In this document: positions 1-12,118 of the stretch, one piece after another
How the letters are laid out: every line of letters begins with the position of its first letter
How positions within the stretch are numbered: the stretch's first letter is position 1
Origin: Costus lasius
Taxonomy: Eukaryota; Streptophyta; Magnoliopsida; Zingiberales; Costaceae
Assembly: GCA_027563935.2 (NCBI GenBank)
Contig: CM050453.2
Coordinates: 85,100,665-85,164,664, forward strand
Direction: 5' to 3'
DNA: 64,000 bases
The notes under the pieces: model-generated
Databases searched by the model: none
What the model was told of the DNA's origin: nothing
The model's input: the letters and a program-made list of their open reading frames with translations, nothing else
Made by a program: the position numbers and the translations under genes

Positions 1-1883
1 TATATCTTTCTGGCATTGTCATTATTTATGTTTGTTTACATATGCGATTATGTACTTACATGATAATGTTCCTGGAGACAGATTGGATCTGTGCTCAAAT
101 GATTATCCCCAGTCGATGTACCTGAGTGGATATGGGATAACTCTGGTACTTGTGAGACTGGTATATGGGCTGGTTAGGCACAAGGTGCTAACGCAGACAT
201 ATGAGTATATCAGTGGTGGATATATTGGATAGACCCGCTGTGAGGCAATGACTTGGTGTCATGAGTTATCCTCACATGTGACAGAAGATGCATTGATCCC
301 TTGACTTGAGGTCATTTGCCATTCTATATGGTTAGGGACATGCTTGATACAAGCTAACACCTCACCGTAGTTGGGAGGTATTAACGGTTGTCATTGAGCA
401 TGCCACGACCCATATGAGAAGGTCAATAGACAGACAAAGGATTTGCCCCTTCCTAAGGGAAGCTTGATATCCATGGAGCTCCTCTATGGTTCTATGACTG
501 AAAGTGTATGGTCATACCTAGGTGAGAACCTAATTTAGTCATAGCCATGTGATTGGGTGAAAACAAGTGGTGACACACTTGTCCAATCAGATATTAGTTC
601 GGCAAAGAGACTGTAATGCATCTGTACCTAGTTGCGATGATGGGGATGTCGATGTCGATATCCATTCTAATGACCTGGGTAGCAGCGATGCACTGCTAGG
701 TGTCATTCACTGCTTGTGGTGACAATTGGTCAGCACTGCCAACGTCAGAGGAACCTACAAGGTCGCACACCTTGATACTCGAGTTCTCGTATTGATCGGG
801 AAGCCTTATGATCGAGTTATTGGATAACTCGGATCTATTTGGGAGATTTCATCAGCGCCAATGGGCCTGATGAGATGGAAGAATGTTATTGGAGTCAAAC
901 TCCATTTATGGCAGGTTGACCCGTATTTGACCATGGTTGGTCACATTTAGATTAGAGTTGCATTGGATTGGATCCAAGTGCATAATCAACCCATGTAATG
1001 AAGTTTGGGCTAGCTCATTACCCAATGAGGCCCAATAACAAGTTATCATGAAGAGGTAATGAACTAAAAGAGTATAATGGGGAGAAATCTCTACCCCATT
1101 CGCGCCTAGGGGCATAATGGGGTGGAGTGGGCAAATTTGCTTCATTATGGAAGTAAATTGCGCCTAGCCCTTGTTCCCTTGATGGTATGAATACCTTTAA
1201 GGCATGTCTTGGGCTGATATGGTGTTTGGGAAATTATGGATAGATTGAATGAGGTTTATGGTAAAGTCTTGGAGACTTTCCTTGCCTCAAACCTCCTCAT
1301 CCTAGCCATACACTTGTCATGATCCTAGCCATTGCCTTAACTGCCTCTTGCCCTATAAAACCAGCCCTAGCCGCCCCCTTCTACGCTGTACAATTCCTTG
1401 GAGGCGTGAACACAAAGAGGGGCGAGAGTAAGGGCTAGTGGCGCAAGCTTCTTCTTCCATCAAACCCTAGCCGCAAGAGTTTTCTTCCTTTCCTCTTCTT
1501 GGCGCAAGTGAAGGAAGCTCTTGGCGACAATCTCCTCTTCCCTTCTTCTTCATTGGCGCTTGGACCTTGGAGGTGGCGCTTGCTTTGAAGAAGGAGCACA
1601 AGGCTTGGATCTTCTTCCCGAGGCTAGCACCGGGCGTGGAAGAAGAGGACTCGAGGCATCCGTGTGTGTGAGACTGCAGAGGGCGCACGCTTGGGCGTCT
1701 ACCTCGACATCGGCCTCATCTTGCTTTGAGGTATTTTCTAACTCATCGTGTCGACTCTCTCGCATGCGATCTTCATTGGGTTTTTGGGACTAGCTCGTTT
1801 CGGGGATATTGCTTCCATTGTACAATGTATTTGTGTAATCTCTATCTCTGAAAATTGTAAAATATCCCCGGGGTTTCCCAACA
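1..1883 (+). repeat. Copia-type LTR, family S, left end outside the window
   Basis: This is most of one long terminal repeat. It is the reverse-complement relative of two complete solo LTRs in the window (46285-48187 and 59111-61497). By alignment with those, about 65 bp of its 5' end lie before position 1. It ends in ...CCCAACA at 1883, matching the TG...CA ends of the solo copies. The copies start TGTTGGTGT, close to the TGTTGGGGT start of the Ty1/copia LTR at 25432, and share its GTATGG-CCATAC palindrome (506-517 here). A short leader-like stretch 1350-1800 is CT-rich with a possible TATA-like ccctataaaacc at 1353. The small ORFs inside are not similar to any protein I recognise and are taken as chance. 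Whether internal sequence lies to the left cannot be seen. Confidence 0.8.
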
Positions 1884-1960
1884 AAAATAACTATGTAAAT
1901 CATCAACAACATTAAAGACTTATTCAAGAGTACAGATTACCCCATTTCAGCAGTATAACC

Positions 1961-3463
1961 TGATGCCTTGCATTTTGACAATGATTTCTAGTATTATTTT
2001 ATCTCAAATTTAGGCCAATTTCGATGTTTTTAGACTTCGTTTAGACTTATTTATTTGTTTGCTTCGGAACCTTTACTTTTTCTCATTTTTATGAAATTGC
2101 AGGTAAAATCACCTAATTTTAGAGATTTTTGAAGATTCTAAAGTCATGGCGTGATTCCCTATGAGAAGGCAAGGCTGCACATCAAATTTGTGCTCAATTC
2201 GAGCTTCTTTGAAAAATACGACTAGGTGAACACCGCAGGGTTCACCGGTGCTTTACCTGGATGTCCAAAAGTCCATAGAACACTTCACAGCTTGCCCGTG
2301 ATATCGGTGTTCACCCGTGATTCTCTCGGAAGGAAAAATATGCAGAAACGAACAGAACGCTTCCCGGCTTGCCCGTGATTTTGGTATTCACCCGTGATTC
2401 TTACCTCACAAAACTGTACAGAAGACTTCACAGGCAGGTGAACACGGCGGTGTTCACCCGTGATCGCGACTTCACAGTCCGACCTCAACTCGGTTTTCCT
2501 TCGATTTCGAGCCCTAGAAAAATCTAAAAAAAGCAAGAAAATACGTTTTGGAAAGTTAAGAGGGAGGTGAATCCAAAGAATATAAAAGCCCTCTTTCTTG
2601 TTGCCTAATCAAGGAGAAATCAGTGCACGAAGCGGCGAGGGTGAACGACACAGGTGACAGAGTGTTTCGGAGGCGATTGAGAGATTGGAGCTTCAGATCT
2701 TCACGATTTTTGGGGATCTCATTCGGTTCATCCTCTCCTTCTTATCAAAAACATTTTGTAGCAATTTTCCTGATACTTTAGAGAGATTTATGCGAGCTTT
2801 CATAACTATTGTATCGTAAAACCCTTTTCGGGACTTGCTTGAGGTCCACTGATGATTTCTTTCATGCGATTTTAATCAATTCTGTTATTTTGATGTTCAT
2901 ATGAGTATATTTTACCTTGGTGCTATTATTTCATGATGTTGCTTTGGCTGCAAAATATCGTGTGGTAGTTGACCTGATCCTAACCGAGAGGAGGATCGTG
3001 TTGGCGGACTCCCTAGGTAAGACTTATAGATTTTTAATACGAGAGTGTTTAGAATCCACTCGAAGGCAACATAATCTTCCTTCGAACTCATTGGATATGT
3101 TTAAAACTACCCACCGCGAGAGTAGGAGGTAGTTTTAGATAGGTACCAGGGTGTACCGACCGAGAGGGGGCATCCTGTATTTTTGGAGGATTCCTTATGC
3201 AAAATTATGAACTCTTATAATAGATAACCTTTAATTCAGTTAGATTCATCAGCATGGTGGATACCGAAGTCCCGATCTCTCTCTTATAGATATCTTTCGC
3301 ATCATTGTGATTGATTTCTCGTTCTTGCTTACTGCTTACAATACTCCATTTCGAATCGCTTTGCTATTGAGACTTAGATTTTCTGGTATTTAACCTTGCA
3401 CCTTGTGGGTTCGACAACCTTTTATATTACTTCGACATTACCATGCACTTGCGGGACGTGTCA
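1961..3463 (+). repeat. 5' LTR of Athila-type element G1
   Basis: The repeat runs from TGATGCCTTGC to ...GACGTGTCA, 1503 bp, directly followed by a tRNA-Asp type primer site. The order of parts is the same as in the G2 LTR at 10666-12118: AT-rich start, palindrome cluster (2225-2470), TATA-like aatataaaagcc near 2578, then a region with aagg-type motifs. Segment 2111-2220 is clearly homologous to the reverse complement of 24100-24192 in G3, so G1 and G3 belong to one family. The start at 1961 is chosen by analogy with G2; the matching 3' LTR of G1 is missing, so the target duplication cannot be checked. Confidence 0.75.
2225..2470. promoter_or_regulatory. Palindrome cluster in G1 LTR, upstream of TATA-like box
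   Basis: Four imperfect inverted-repeat words occur within 250 bp, each of the general form GGTGAACA-C-GGTGTTCACC plus a trailing CCGTGA. The best ones are at 2227-2252 and 2430-2463. About 110 bp after the last word is a TATA-like box (around 2578). The same words occur a second time in this element at 14431-14836. A role in transcription is inferred from position only. Confidence 0.6.
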
Positions 3464-3469
3464 AGTTTT

Positions 3470-3487
3470 TGGCGCCGTTGCCGAGGA
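3470..3487 (+). other. Primer binding site of G1 (tRNA-Asp)
   Basis: TGGCGCCGTTGCCGAGGA complements the 3' end of plant tRNA-Asp(GTC) with one mismatch. It lies six bases after the LTR end, the usual arrangement in Athila elements, and fixes the direction of the element as plus. Confidence 0.9.
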
Positions 3488-3617
3488 GCAACAATTAATA
3501 TTAGTATATTTCTGAGTATTGGTAGACTAAGCTTTATTTATTTTTGTTGTTTTACCGATATTTTTTTTCATTTCCTGTTACTTACTTGAGCTTCATAACT
3601 GTGTTTGACATCTTTTT

Positions 3618-5213
3618 ATGCAAAGAAATTTGCGTGCAGGTGGATTTTTTGAGATAGACCTTGAGATAGAGAGAACTTTCAGAAGAAGGAGGAAACTTAA
3701 GCAACTTCAGGGAAAAGAAGATCAAACTCAAATGGAACATATTCCGTTGAACTTGAACAATGATCAAGCACCCCAAGGTGTGGGGAACAACAATAATCGG
3801 ACGTTGAGGGATTATGCTGCTCCCTTAGTTCAAGGACTACAGTCAGGAATTGCTAGACCGAATGTAGAAGCCAATAATTTTGAGATTAAACCTGCTTTAC
3901 TTTTTATGGTTCAACAACATCAGTTTGGTGGTTCTCCTCTTGAGGACCCCAATATGCATCTTGCTAATATTTTTAAAGTATTGTGATACATTGAAAATTA
4001 ACGGTGTTTCTACTGATGCGATCAGGTTAAGAGACTTCCCTTTCTCTTTAAGGGACAGAGCAAGAGCATGACTTCATAATACCTTCAGTTTCCATAAGGA
4101 CATGGGGAGAGTTGTCACAAGCCTTCCTTTCAAAGTATTTCCCTCCTTACAAGATAATACAACTTATAAATCCAATCACGAGTTTCATGCAGAAGAACGG
4201 GAAATCATTGTATGAGGCTTGGGACAGATTCAAAGAGCTGCAAAGGATGTGTCCACATCATGACATAGAGACTTGGGTTTTGGTTTATACATTTTATAAT
4301 GGGCTGAACTATAACACAAGGCTCACAGTGGATGCTGCAGCTGGAGGAGCCTTAATGAATAGAGGAGTTGAAGATGCCATGAACCTCTTAGAAGACATGG
4401 CAATGAATCACCATCAATGGTCTTCAGAATGCGGTACACCTTCCAGGCAGTCAGGTAAACTCGAACTTGATACTTTAACTACTCTTGCTGCGAAGGTAGA
4501 TACTTTAACTAGGAAGATTGACTCTTGGTCTGTAAATTCTGTGGATGTTAATTCTTTGTCTTGTGAGGTGTGGAGTTGTAGGCCATGTAGGTACAAAATA
4601 CCAGTTGGGAAATGGTAAATTGACTCAAGGTCATCCTCAACATATTAATGCAGTTGGAAATATGAATCCCATGAATAACCCATATTCCAACACTTACAAT
4701 CCAGGATGGCGTAACCACCCAAACTTCTCATACTAGACTACCCAACCAGTGCTGCCACGTCACCACAAAGTCAACCTCCACAAGAAAATTTCAGACAGCC
4801 TCCACAAGAAAATTATAGACAGCCTCCAGAGTTTCAAGCTAGAAACTATAATCCACCACATAAGCTGAATATGGATTCTCAACCTGACTCCTTGATGACA
4901 AACCAGAGTAAACAAATTGAAGGATTAACTGAGATGATGAAACTCATGATGTCAAGAATCGATTCCTTGGAGACTCACAATAAGATGTTGGAGAATCAGC
5001 TAGCCCAGCAAGCTAGCTCATCCTCCAGAGCACCAGGGAAACTTCTATCATAACCTGAAGTTAACCCGAGGGAGGATTGCAATGCAATCTCCACTCAAAG
5101 TGGCAAACAACTTCAAGATCCCAAGATGCCAACTGATGACAGAAGAGAAGATGCAACACCAGTCACAAGAGATCTGAACCATGAGACAACACCGGTAATA
5201 CATGAGCAGACTT
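3618..5213 (+). pseudogene. gag: Athila-type gag of G1, broken
   Basis: The gene encodes the capsid-nucleocapsid polyprotein of an Athila element. The start at 3618 (MQRNLRAGGFFEIDLEIE) matches the start of the G3 gag. The family core follows: NRTLRDYAAP near residue 55, FGGSPLEDPN, then after frameshifts near 3970 and 4070-4110 the Retrotrans_gag block (LSKYFPP, WVLVYTFYNGL, DAAAGGALMNR, 4112-4560). The zinc knuckle near 4560-4600 has lost its last cysteine (GHVGTKY where G3 has GHVGADC) and sits at another frameshift. A stop at 4735 interrupts the proline/glutamine-rich tail. The gene stops at 5213, where it runs into a truncated LTR of G2; protease and the first half of RT are deleted. The product cannot be functional. 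Confidence 0.9.
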
Positions 5214-5900
5214 AGGTTTTTCACTCAATTCGACCCCAAATTGAATCAGAATTGAACCAAATTTTGCAGAAACCTTCCTAGATGGGTTCTATACTGATTA
5301 GACTATAAAAGGAAGGATTTTGGAAGGGTTTCAGGGGCTTCTATGCACGAACACTAATAGAGGTAGCGATGGTGACGAAAATCACTTCCAGGGCAGAATT
5401 CCGACGAAAGATCATGCAAAGGAGGGATTTGGATGCTTCATCTTCATCTCCAGATCGAGGAGAAGAGTTCTAATTACTATCCTAGTATATTTTTGTATTA
5501 TTTTTGAGAGATTACATGTTGAATTCATCACTAAACATGTTGTATTCAAAGAACATATTTGCTTAATTTTATTTTCGGGATTAGGGGTGTAGCCCATTGA
5601 CGATTTATGGATTAAATCTATTGTTTTAAATCTTTCTCATGATTTTTATAGAGTTGATTTGATTATATTGTATTTATTCCGTAATTTACTCAAATCAAGT
5701 ATGTTTACGTCTTAGACGTTGCGAGAAGGACCGGGAGGTGAATCGCAACGTCAGAACTATTCTATTCAAACTTACGAATCCAATCACGGGAGTAGTTTGA
5801 GTTTGTTTGAAGGATTTTCATGATTTTTCATAGAAATTAATTGGTCTATTTATGTTAATTGTCACGAGAGTAGGGAATTAATATAAATAGATATCGGATT

Positions 5901-7200
5901 TAGGCCTGTCCATTAATCGGGTCAAACCAATAAATCAAACTGAACCGAACCGAATAAGGAGGTTCGGTTTGATTTTTAGCTTAATCGGTTCGGTTCGGTT
6001 CAGTTTGGAGAAGAGAAATTTTTCAATAAGTTCGGTTCAATTTCCTCTTTTTAAAATCTATAAAAACCGAACTGAACCGATTATGAATAATTAAAAATAA
6101 AAAATTATAAAATTCCTAAACCTAAACGTTAACGCTAATTTACTTCACTAATCGCTAAACTTAAAATTAAATCGAAAATCCCAAAACAAATAAATTACTA
6201 AACCCTAATTCCTCTCTAAGACTCTAACCTTTCACTCCTCCTCATGCACACACTCGCCAGTCGCCGCCCTCGCTGCTCCATCGGTGTCTCCCCTCTGCTC
6301 TCAACCCTCCGCTCAACGCCTTCGAAGTTCCAACTCCTCTAACCTGTTGTCCTCTTCCAGTCTTCCCCATTCAGTCATTCCTCTCTGGCTCTCTCATCAT
6401 CGCCGAACCCTAATCCTGTCATCGCCATCGCCATCGCCGACGGCCGACGCCTTGAGTTCAGGCTGAAAGTCTGGGACTGATGAGTGATGCCGACGCTGCT
6501 GCGGCCCGGCAAGCCGAGCGTCATCACCGTCAATTGCCCCGACTAGACCGGCCTCGGCTGCGACTTCTGCCGCACGATCCTCGAGTTCGGCCTTTGTATT
6601 ACCAAAGCTGGTGAGAGCGTAATCTCCTCTTGGTTTCTTACTACGGATTTTATGCGTGTTCTAGTTTTTCCCTTTCATTTGATTCGATGCTTACTTGGTC
6701 AATGATCACTTCGTAAGTTTTAAATTTCCAGATTGTTCGATGTCTTTTTTCTTAGTTAATTCTTCATATAATTTATGATTTTTCATTTGTAGAACTTGTT
6801 GTATCTTGCTGCTTACTTTTTCATTTGAAGAACAACTATAGTTTATATGCCTAAACTATACCTTTTTCTCCCCTTTTCTTTTATTCAATTTATGGACTTG
6901 TTGTGGTGACGGGTGAATTTATGTAATTGTGGTTTACACTTTACTGGTTTATGAATTTATGTAATTGATGGACTTGTTGTGAAACTGTGAATTGCGATTG
7001 AAAATATTTGATTTTGCCGTGTCATGCTGTGTAAGTGTAAATCGGTTTGAACCGAACCGAATCGAGCTTATTCGGTTCGGTTCAAATCGCTTTTATACTT
7101 ATATCGGTTCAGTTCGGGTTGGAAAAATTTTAAAAAATTTAATCGGTTTTTGGTCCAATCGGTTCGGTTTGGTTCGGGTTGAACCGATTGGACATGCTTA
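5901..7200. mobile_element. hAT-like non-autonomous DNA transposon, 1300 bp
   Basis: The insertion interrupts an LTR whose intact partner (around 11792) shows the empty site. The ends are imperfect 12-bp inverted repeats, TAGGCCTGTCCA at 5901-5912 and TGGACATGCTTA at 7189-7200 (10 of 12 match). It is flanked by an 8-bp target duplication, ATCGGATT (5893-5900) and ACCGGATT (7201-7208), with one difference. Eight-bp duplications and TAGG-CTGTCC-type ends are typical of hAT elements. Both subterminal regions are full of GGTTCGGTTCGG-type motifs on opposite strands (5935-6075 and 7035-7190), as expected for transposase-binding repeats. No transposase is present. The middle carries a captured plant gene fragment. 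Confidence 0.85.
6230..6620 (+). pseudogene. Captured first exon of an ACT-domain (ACR9/10-like) gene
   Basis: From an ATG at 6487 the reading frame gives MPTLLRPGKPSVITVNCPD, a stop (TAG, 6544-6546), then TGLGCDFCRTILEFGLCI. This is close to the start of the plant ACR9/ACR10 ACT-repeat proteins, which have the pattern VITVNCPDKTGLGCDLCR; the stop replaces the conserved lysine (AAG to TAG). The exon ends at 6610 and is followed at once by a consensus donor GTGAGAG, so exon and intron were both taken, which points to DNA-level capture rather than a processed copy. The CT-rich, GC-richer stretch 6230-6480 looks like the gene's 5' untranslated region. The assignment rests on about 40 residues recognised from memory. 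Confidence 0.7.
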
Positions 7201-7536
7201 ACCGGATTACACTTCGGGAGACGGTAATCTGTACCTTAGAAAAAATCCCTTTCAACACTATATTTTTCTATTCAAATATTTATTTGTACTAAATTCATAT
7301 TTGTCAATGTGGTGAAACCCCAAGTCCTGATTTTATCTGAATTGATTTTTCCCAAAATAGTATATCTGTTTCTTTTAATTTGCACTTAGAAGTTACCAAA
7401 ACAAAAACCACAAATTTGATTCATCTAGATATAGATCAATCGTGTAGTTGGTACTTGACCGTCTGATCCTCGTTGGGAATGATATCTTATTTTATAACTT
7501 CGATAAAACCATACACTTACGGACGTATCAAGTTTT

Positions 7537-7554
7537 TGGCGTCATTGCCGGGGA
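7537..7554 (+). other. Primer binding site of G2 (tRNA-Asp, diverged)
   Basis: TGGCGTCATTGCCGGGGA lies six bases after the LTR end at 7530. It matches the tRNA-Asp complement at 16 of 18 positions. Confidence 0.85.
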
Positions 7555-7828
7555 TCAGGCTAGCCAATATCGATTTAATCGTGAGATTTATAAACTAGAC
7601 ATTTTATTTTATTTGTTTTTGTTTATTTTTCGCATTCTTTTTCTTTATCCTTAGTTTATGTTATTTTTATCTTTCTGGATTAACACGTTGTATGAATAGG
7701 AAAACTCAAAAAATCACTAGACTACATATTTTAAGCTTTGTTTTGCATTCCTATTTTTCATTTTGTATTTCTAAATTTTTTTTGAGAATATGATGTTTAA
7801 CCAATGTCAATAGTCAAATCAGAGGTAT

Positions 7829-8903
7829 GTGCCACCGATAATGACAAGAGAATATGACACGGATGCATCAGAATCACTTGCAGCAAAGGTAAATTCCTTT
7901 ATTCAACATTTAAGCATGCAATATTCTAAGTTGAAATCTATTACTTGCGATATTTGTGGATATCATGGGCATCATTATACTGAATGTCAATTAGGGGTTC
8001 CTTCATGCTTTAACTCATGCTTTAGTACCTATAATCCAAGTTGGGAAAACTATCAAAACTTGTTTTATCAGGATGAGCTAACGTTTATTCCACAATCAAA
8101 TTTTAGTCGACCTCAAAAATCCAACTTAGAAGCCATGCTTGAAAACTCTATAGCTACTATGAACAAATACAGAAAGGATCTTCATATGGCACTAATAAAA
8201 ATGACATAGAGGAAGGAATCCATAATAAATCTGTTAATTTTGTAGAGTTGGAACAATCATTAGTTCTGACTCCTGATTATGATCTCCCTTCTTCAAATTT
8301 TGATGATTTTGAAAATTCTAAATACCCAATTAACCCTTCCTCAACACTTTACCAGCCATCCAGTCCCCTCTCACATAACATAGTGCATTGCAACACAAAT
8401 ACTTGGGACATATTTGAAGAAAAATTTAAACTTTTGGAGTCCTGTGAGAAGAAGGATGAGGAATTTAAGGATCCTCAAATAAGAAGTAGCGAGATAGATA
8501 GGGGTGAATTTGATAGTGTTAGGATGAAGTACCCCATTGAAGAGAAAGAAATTGAGGAGAAAGATGAGAAAGAGGATCCTGTGTATATTCCACCACCACC
8601 ACCACCACCATATATGAACCATCAATTCCTTTTCTTGAGAGAAATCCATTGGAAACTTGCATGATAGATGATTATAAGGATAATGATGATGAGGTGATTA
8701 AAATATTATTTGATTCAAATCCAACCATAGATACCCAAAAGATGATAACACATGAGATTCTTGATCACATTGACATTGAGGTAAGTGAAAAACTCAAAAT
8801 TAAATTTGAAAACTACTTTATCAATCCAAGGTATGAATTTTTTGATCTTAATTCTAATATTCTTCCAATTTCTAATATAAATGTAAAGGAAGAATTTGGA
8901 TAA
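7829..8903 (+). pseudogene. Reduced gag remnant of non-autonomous Athila G2
   Basis: Three open stretches (7829-8209, 8248-8664, 8649-8903) cover what is left of the coding capacity of G2. The first has a CCHC zinc knuckle, CDICGYHGHHYTEC, at about residues 43-56, followed by an NPSWENYQN block that corresponds to the NPGWRNHPN block after the knuckle in full Athila gag. The capsid part of gag, protease, RT and integrase are absent. The second and third stretches overlap in different frames at the proline run (8590-8640), where an intact relative reads PPYKPPIPFP, so a frameshift separates them; the part after it is acidic and has no known domain. G2 must depend on proteins from other Athila elements. 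A similar reduced gag occurs at 51601-51861 in K, so this is a lineage of deletion derivatives and not a single accident. Confidence 0.7.
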
Positions 8904-8904
8904 A

Positions 8905-10665
8905 CACAAAAAAATTATTGGGTATTCTTTGCATAACTTTAATTTTTATTTTTGTATGCATGTAATGACCACTGCGACAAGGATCCACCTGTTTAACTGG
9001 ATATATTTGGTGGGCACACTCATGAGACGGAGGAAAAGCAGAAGATTATATGCTCTCTACTATGGCACTGATTCACCAACTCCGCCATGACATAAAGTTG
9101 TGGTCAAGCTAATGACCTTAAACAAGTACTTTTTAGGAGGCAACCCAAATTTTTAATTTTTGGTACTCTTAGTTTTAGTTTTTAATTTTTTAAAACATTT
9201 TTGCAACACAATTTGATGAATTTCTAATGATGAAAAATCTTATAATAAATTATTTTATTTGTAGGAATTTTTAAAGAATTTTTACTTAAAAGAAAAGTGA
9301 TCAACAAGATGTTCACGGGTGCAGCCGTGAATCATATACCGACCATGACTCTAGCGGCATCTTCTTTATGAGCATAGTAAAATGTGATTTTCATAGTGAA
9401 ACATGATGGTATTTGATGTTTGAAACTTATTTACCACGATAAATGTGATTATCTTTGATGTAATATAGTTTCTAGATTTTTCTGAGTCATGTTTTCATCT
9501 TTTGATATAACTGTACAGGTTTTCGCTTACATTATAAAGAGAACTCTAGCAAAATTTTCCTGAAATATGTCATTCATTAATTTAATGTTTATGCATATGC
9601 AACAATTTAAGTCTAGGGTGTCCACATACATATTTTGCTTTTTCTTCAAGGTTTTATAGATATATATTTTGAATGTTTATGATTATTAAGGATAATTAAA
9701 TTTTTTTAATCCTTACTTTTGAACATAGGAAGCATTTTGGGTATTTAATTTGATGACTTAGGGGATTTCTAAAATTTCATGTGGACTTAAATTGTTGAGT
9801 AAATTCAATTCTGGTATTGATAAAATTCATATATAGATGGTTATATGTTCATATGACATGTGTATGGTGTTTGTGTACTTGAAGCTTAATTTATCTCTCT
9901 TTGCTTGATGGAAGATTTTTATAAATAGGAAATTTAGTGATATATCTTTAATTTGAGATTTGCTCCAACTCCTCTGGTTGAGTAATCTGAAGTCATGAGT
10001 TATATTATACCACAAGTTAGTATACTTTAAATCTGTTGCGATCAAGTATCGATAACAATTTAAATACCATGCCACTGACCAGCTTTCTCTAAAAAAAAAG
10101 AGAAGAGAGAAAAGACTCCTCTACTTGGCATTGCCAAATTTGATAGTGGTACCAAAGACATGAGTTGAAGTCTAAAAAAAAGGAAGAAAGCTGTAGGTCA
10201 AGTGGACAACTCCGCTAACTTTAAGATTGAAACTATGAGTTAAATTATACTGCTTTGCGGTATACTTTAAACAATGTTATGTTGCTAACAAAAAGAGCAC
10301 ATGACAGTTTAAAGACTAAATTGCTCTAAAAATCTCTTATCTTTAAAATCACCAAATGACTTGAAGTAAATTTCTATCTATTGAGTAAGGAAGATTTATT
10401 AAGCCTATAGTATTCGATGCTTAATACATGAAGAATGAATATTATGACAAGAATTTTGAGTTTTATCTTTATTGGATTTTAAATTCTTGATAATTTATTT
10501 TTTTGTGATTTTCTTAAATTTCTTGAGTTCTGAAAATTGATTACTTGAACTGTGGACTAAGAGCTTTATTAAAGGGAAAACAAAGCTGTGTTCCTTATCT
10601 CTACATTCTTTATACATATCAAAGTATTGCTTGAGGACAAGAAAACTTTTAAGTCTAGGGTATTC
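8905..10665 (+). other. Noncoding 3' half of G2 internal region
   Basis: No protein family is recognisable here. A short peptide RRLYALYYGTDSPTPP ending at the stop at 9090 resembles KRLYALYYASDPPATP at 52651-52701 in K, so it is a shared relic. It is followed by the conserved post-pol motif (9103-9148) and one palindromic word, TTCACGGGTGCAGCCGTGAA, at 9313-9332. The rest to 10665 is AT-rich, with a purine-rich run (10088-10112) and the phrase aagtctaggg just before the 3' LTR, near where the polypurine tract should be. Confidence 0.55.
9103..9148 (+). promoter_or_regulatory. Conserved post-pol noncoding motif, copy in G2
   Basis: The block begins GTCAAGCTAATGACCTTAAA and ends TTAGGAGGCAACCC. 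Equivalent blocks occur at 14195-14240 (G1), 52715-52760 and 53226-53270 (K). It lies just after the end of the pol reading frame in full elements. Its function is unknown. Confidence 0.7.
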
Positions 10666-12118
10666 TGATGAGTTACAGTTACATTATGTTTTTGCCTATA
10701 TTTTACATGATATTTTGGGCTTAATTGAATGATTTTATGCAATTTTTAATGTTTTTGCTTCACTTGGCATAGAATCTTTACTTTTCTTGGTTTTTATGAA
10801 AATGCAAATAAAATAGCATGAAAATGATGGATTTTGTGAGTTTTGAAGCTATAAAATGGTTCCCGAGGAAATTACGAGGTCGCATGTCAAATTTGTAGTC
10901 ACAACGGTGAAGAACGCAACTTTTACGGCTTTGGCCGTAATTTTGGCATTCGAAGGGCGAAAAAAAAGGGCTAATTTAAAAAGTCCATAGAAACTTTCAC
11001 GAGTGAGGCTGTGAATCCTTCACGGTCTGTGAAACTTTCTGTGTACAAAGAGCTCTATACATCGACAGAATTACGATCGCAGCCGTAAACACATTACGGG
11101 CCGTGAAAGTTTTCGCCCCCTTAGGTTTTTCACTTGATTTGACCCCAAATTGAACCAAACTTTGCAGAAACTTTCCTAGATGGGTTCTATACTGATTAGA
11201 CTATAAAAGGAAGGATTTTGGAAGGGTTTGGGGGCTTCTACGCATGAACACAAATAGAGGTAGCGGCGGCGGCGAAAATCACTTTCAGGGCAGAATTCTG
11301 GCGAAAGATCACGCAAAGGAGGGATTTGGACGCTTTATCTTCATCTCCAAATCGAGAGGAAGAGTTCTAATTACTATCCTAGTGTCTTTTTGTCTTATTT
11401 TGGAGAGATCACATGTTGAATTCATCACTAAACATGCTGTATTCAAAGAACATGTTCGGTTAAAACTATTTTCGAGATTAGGGGTGTAGCCCATTGACGA
11501 TTTATGGATTAAATCTATTATTTTAAATCTTTGTCATGATTTTTATAGAGTTGATTTGATTAGAATTGTGTTTATTTCGTAATTTACTCTGATCAAGTAA
11601 TTTTGCGTCTAAGACATTGCGAGAAGGACCGGGAGGTGAATCGCAACGTCGGAACTATTCTTTTCAAACCTACGAATCCGATCACGGGAGTATTTCGGAT
11701 TCGTTTGAAGGATTTACATGGTTTTTCATAGAACTTAATGGGTATATTCATGTTAACTGTCACAAGAGTAGGGAGTTAGCGTAGTTAGATACCGGATTAC
11801 ACTTCGGGAGGAGGTAATCTGTACCTTAGGAAAAATCCCTTTCAACATTATATTTTTCTATTCAAATATTTATTTTTACTAAATTCATATTTGTCAATGT
11901 GGTGAAACCCCGAGTCCTAATTTTATCTAAATTGATTTTTACCCAAAATACTATATCTGTTTCTTTTAATTTGCACTTAGAAGTTTCCAAAACAAAAGCC
12001 ACAAATTTGATTCATCTAGATATAGATCAATTGTATAGTCGGTACTTGACCGTCTGATCCTTGTTGGGAACAATATCTTATTTTATTTTTATAAATCTGT
12101 ACACTTGTGGACGTATCA
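10666..12118 (+). repeat. 3' LTR of non-autonomous Athila G2
   Basis: Complete LTR of 1453 bp from TGATGAGTTAC to ...GACGTATCA. It pairs with the truncated copy at 5212-7530. The palindrome cluster (10895-11115) contains words such as TTCACGGTCTGTGAA and TTACGGGCCGTGAA. A TATA-like actataaaagg follows at about 11202. The next base after 12118 is G1 RT sequence, which shows that G2 jumped into G1. Confidence 0.85.

Larger units (their letters stand above)
5212..7530 (+). repeat. Truncated 5' LTR of non-autonomous Athila G2, split by a hAT-like element
   Basis: Positions 5212-5900 and 7201-7530 match 11121-12118 of the 3' LTR, so the first 455 bp of this LTR are missing. The loss coincides with the loss of the G1 protease-RT region, so one deletion probably removed both. 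The LTR ends ...GACGTATCA at 7530, directly before the primer site. A TATA-like actataaaagg lies near 5303, matching the one at 11202 in the other LTR. The 1300-bp insertion is described separately. Confidence 0.85.
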
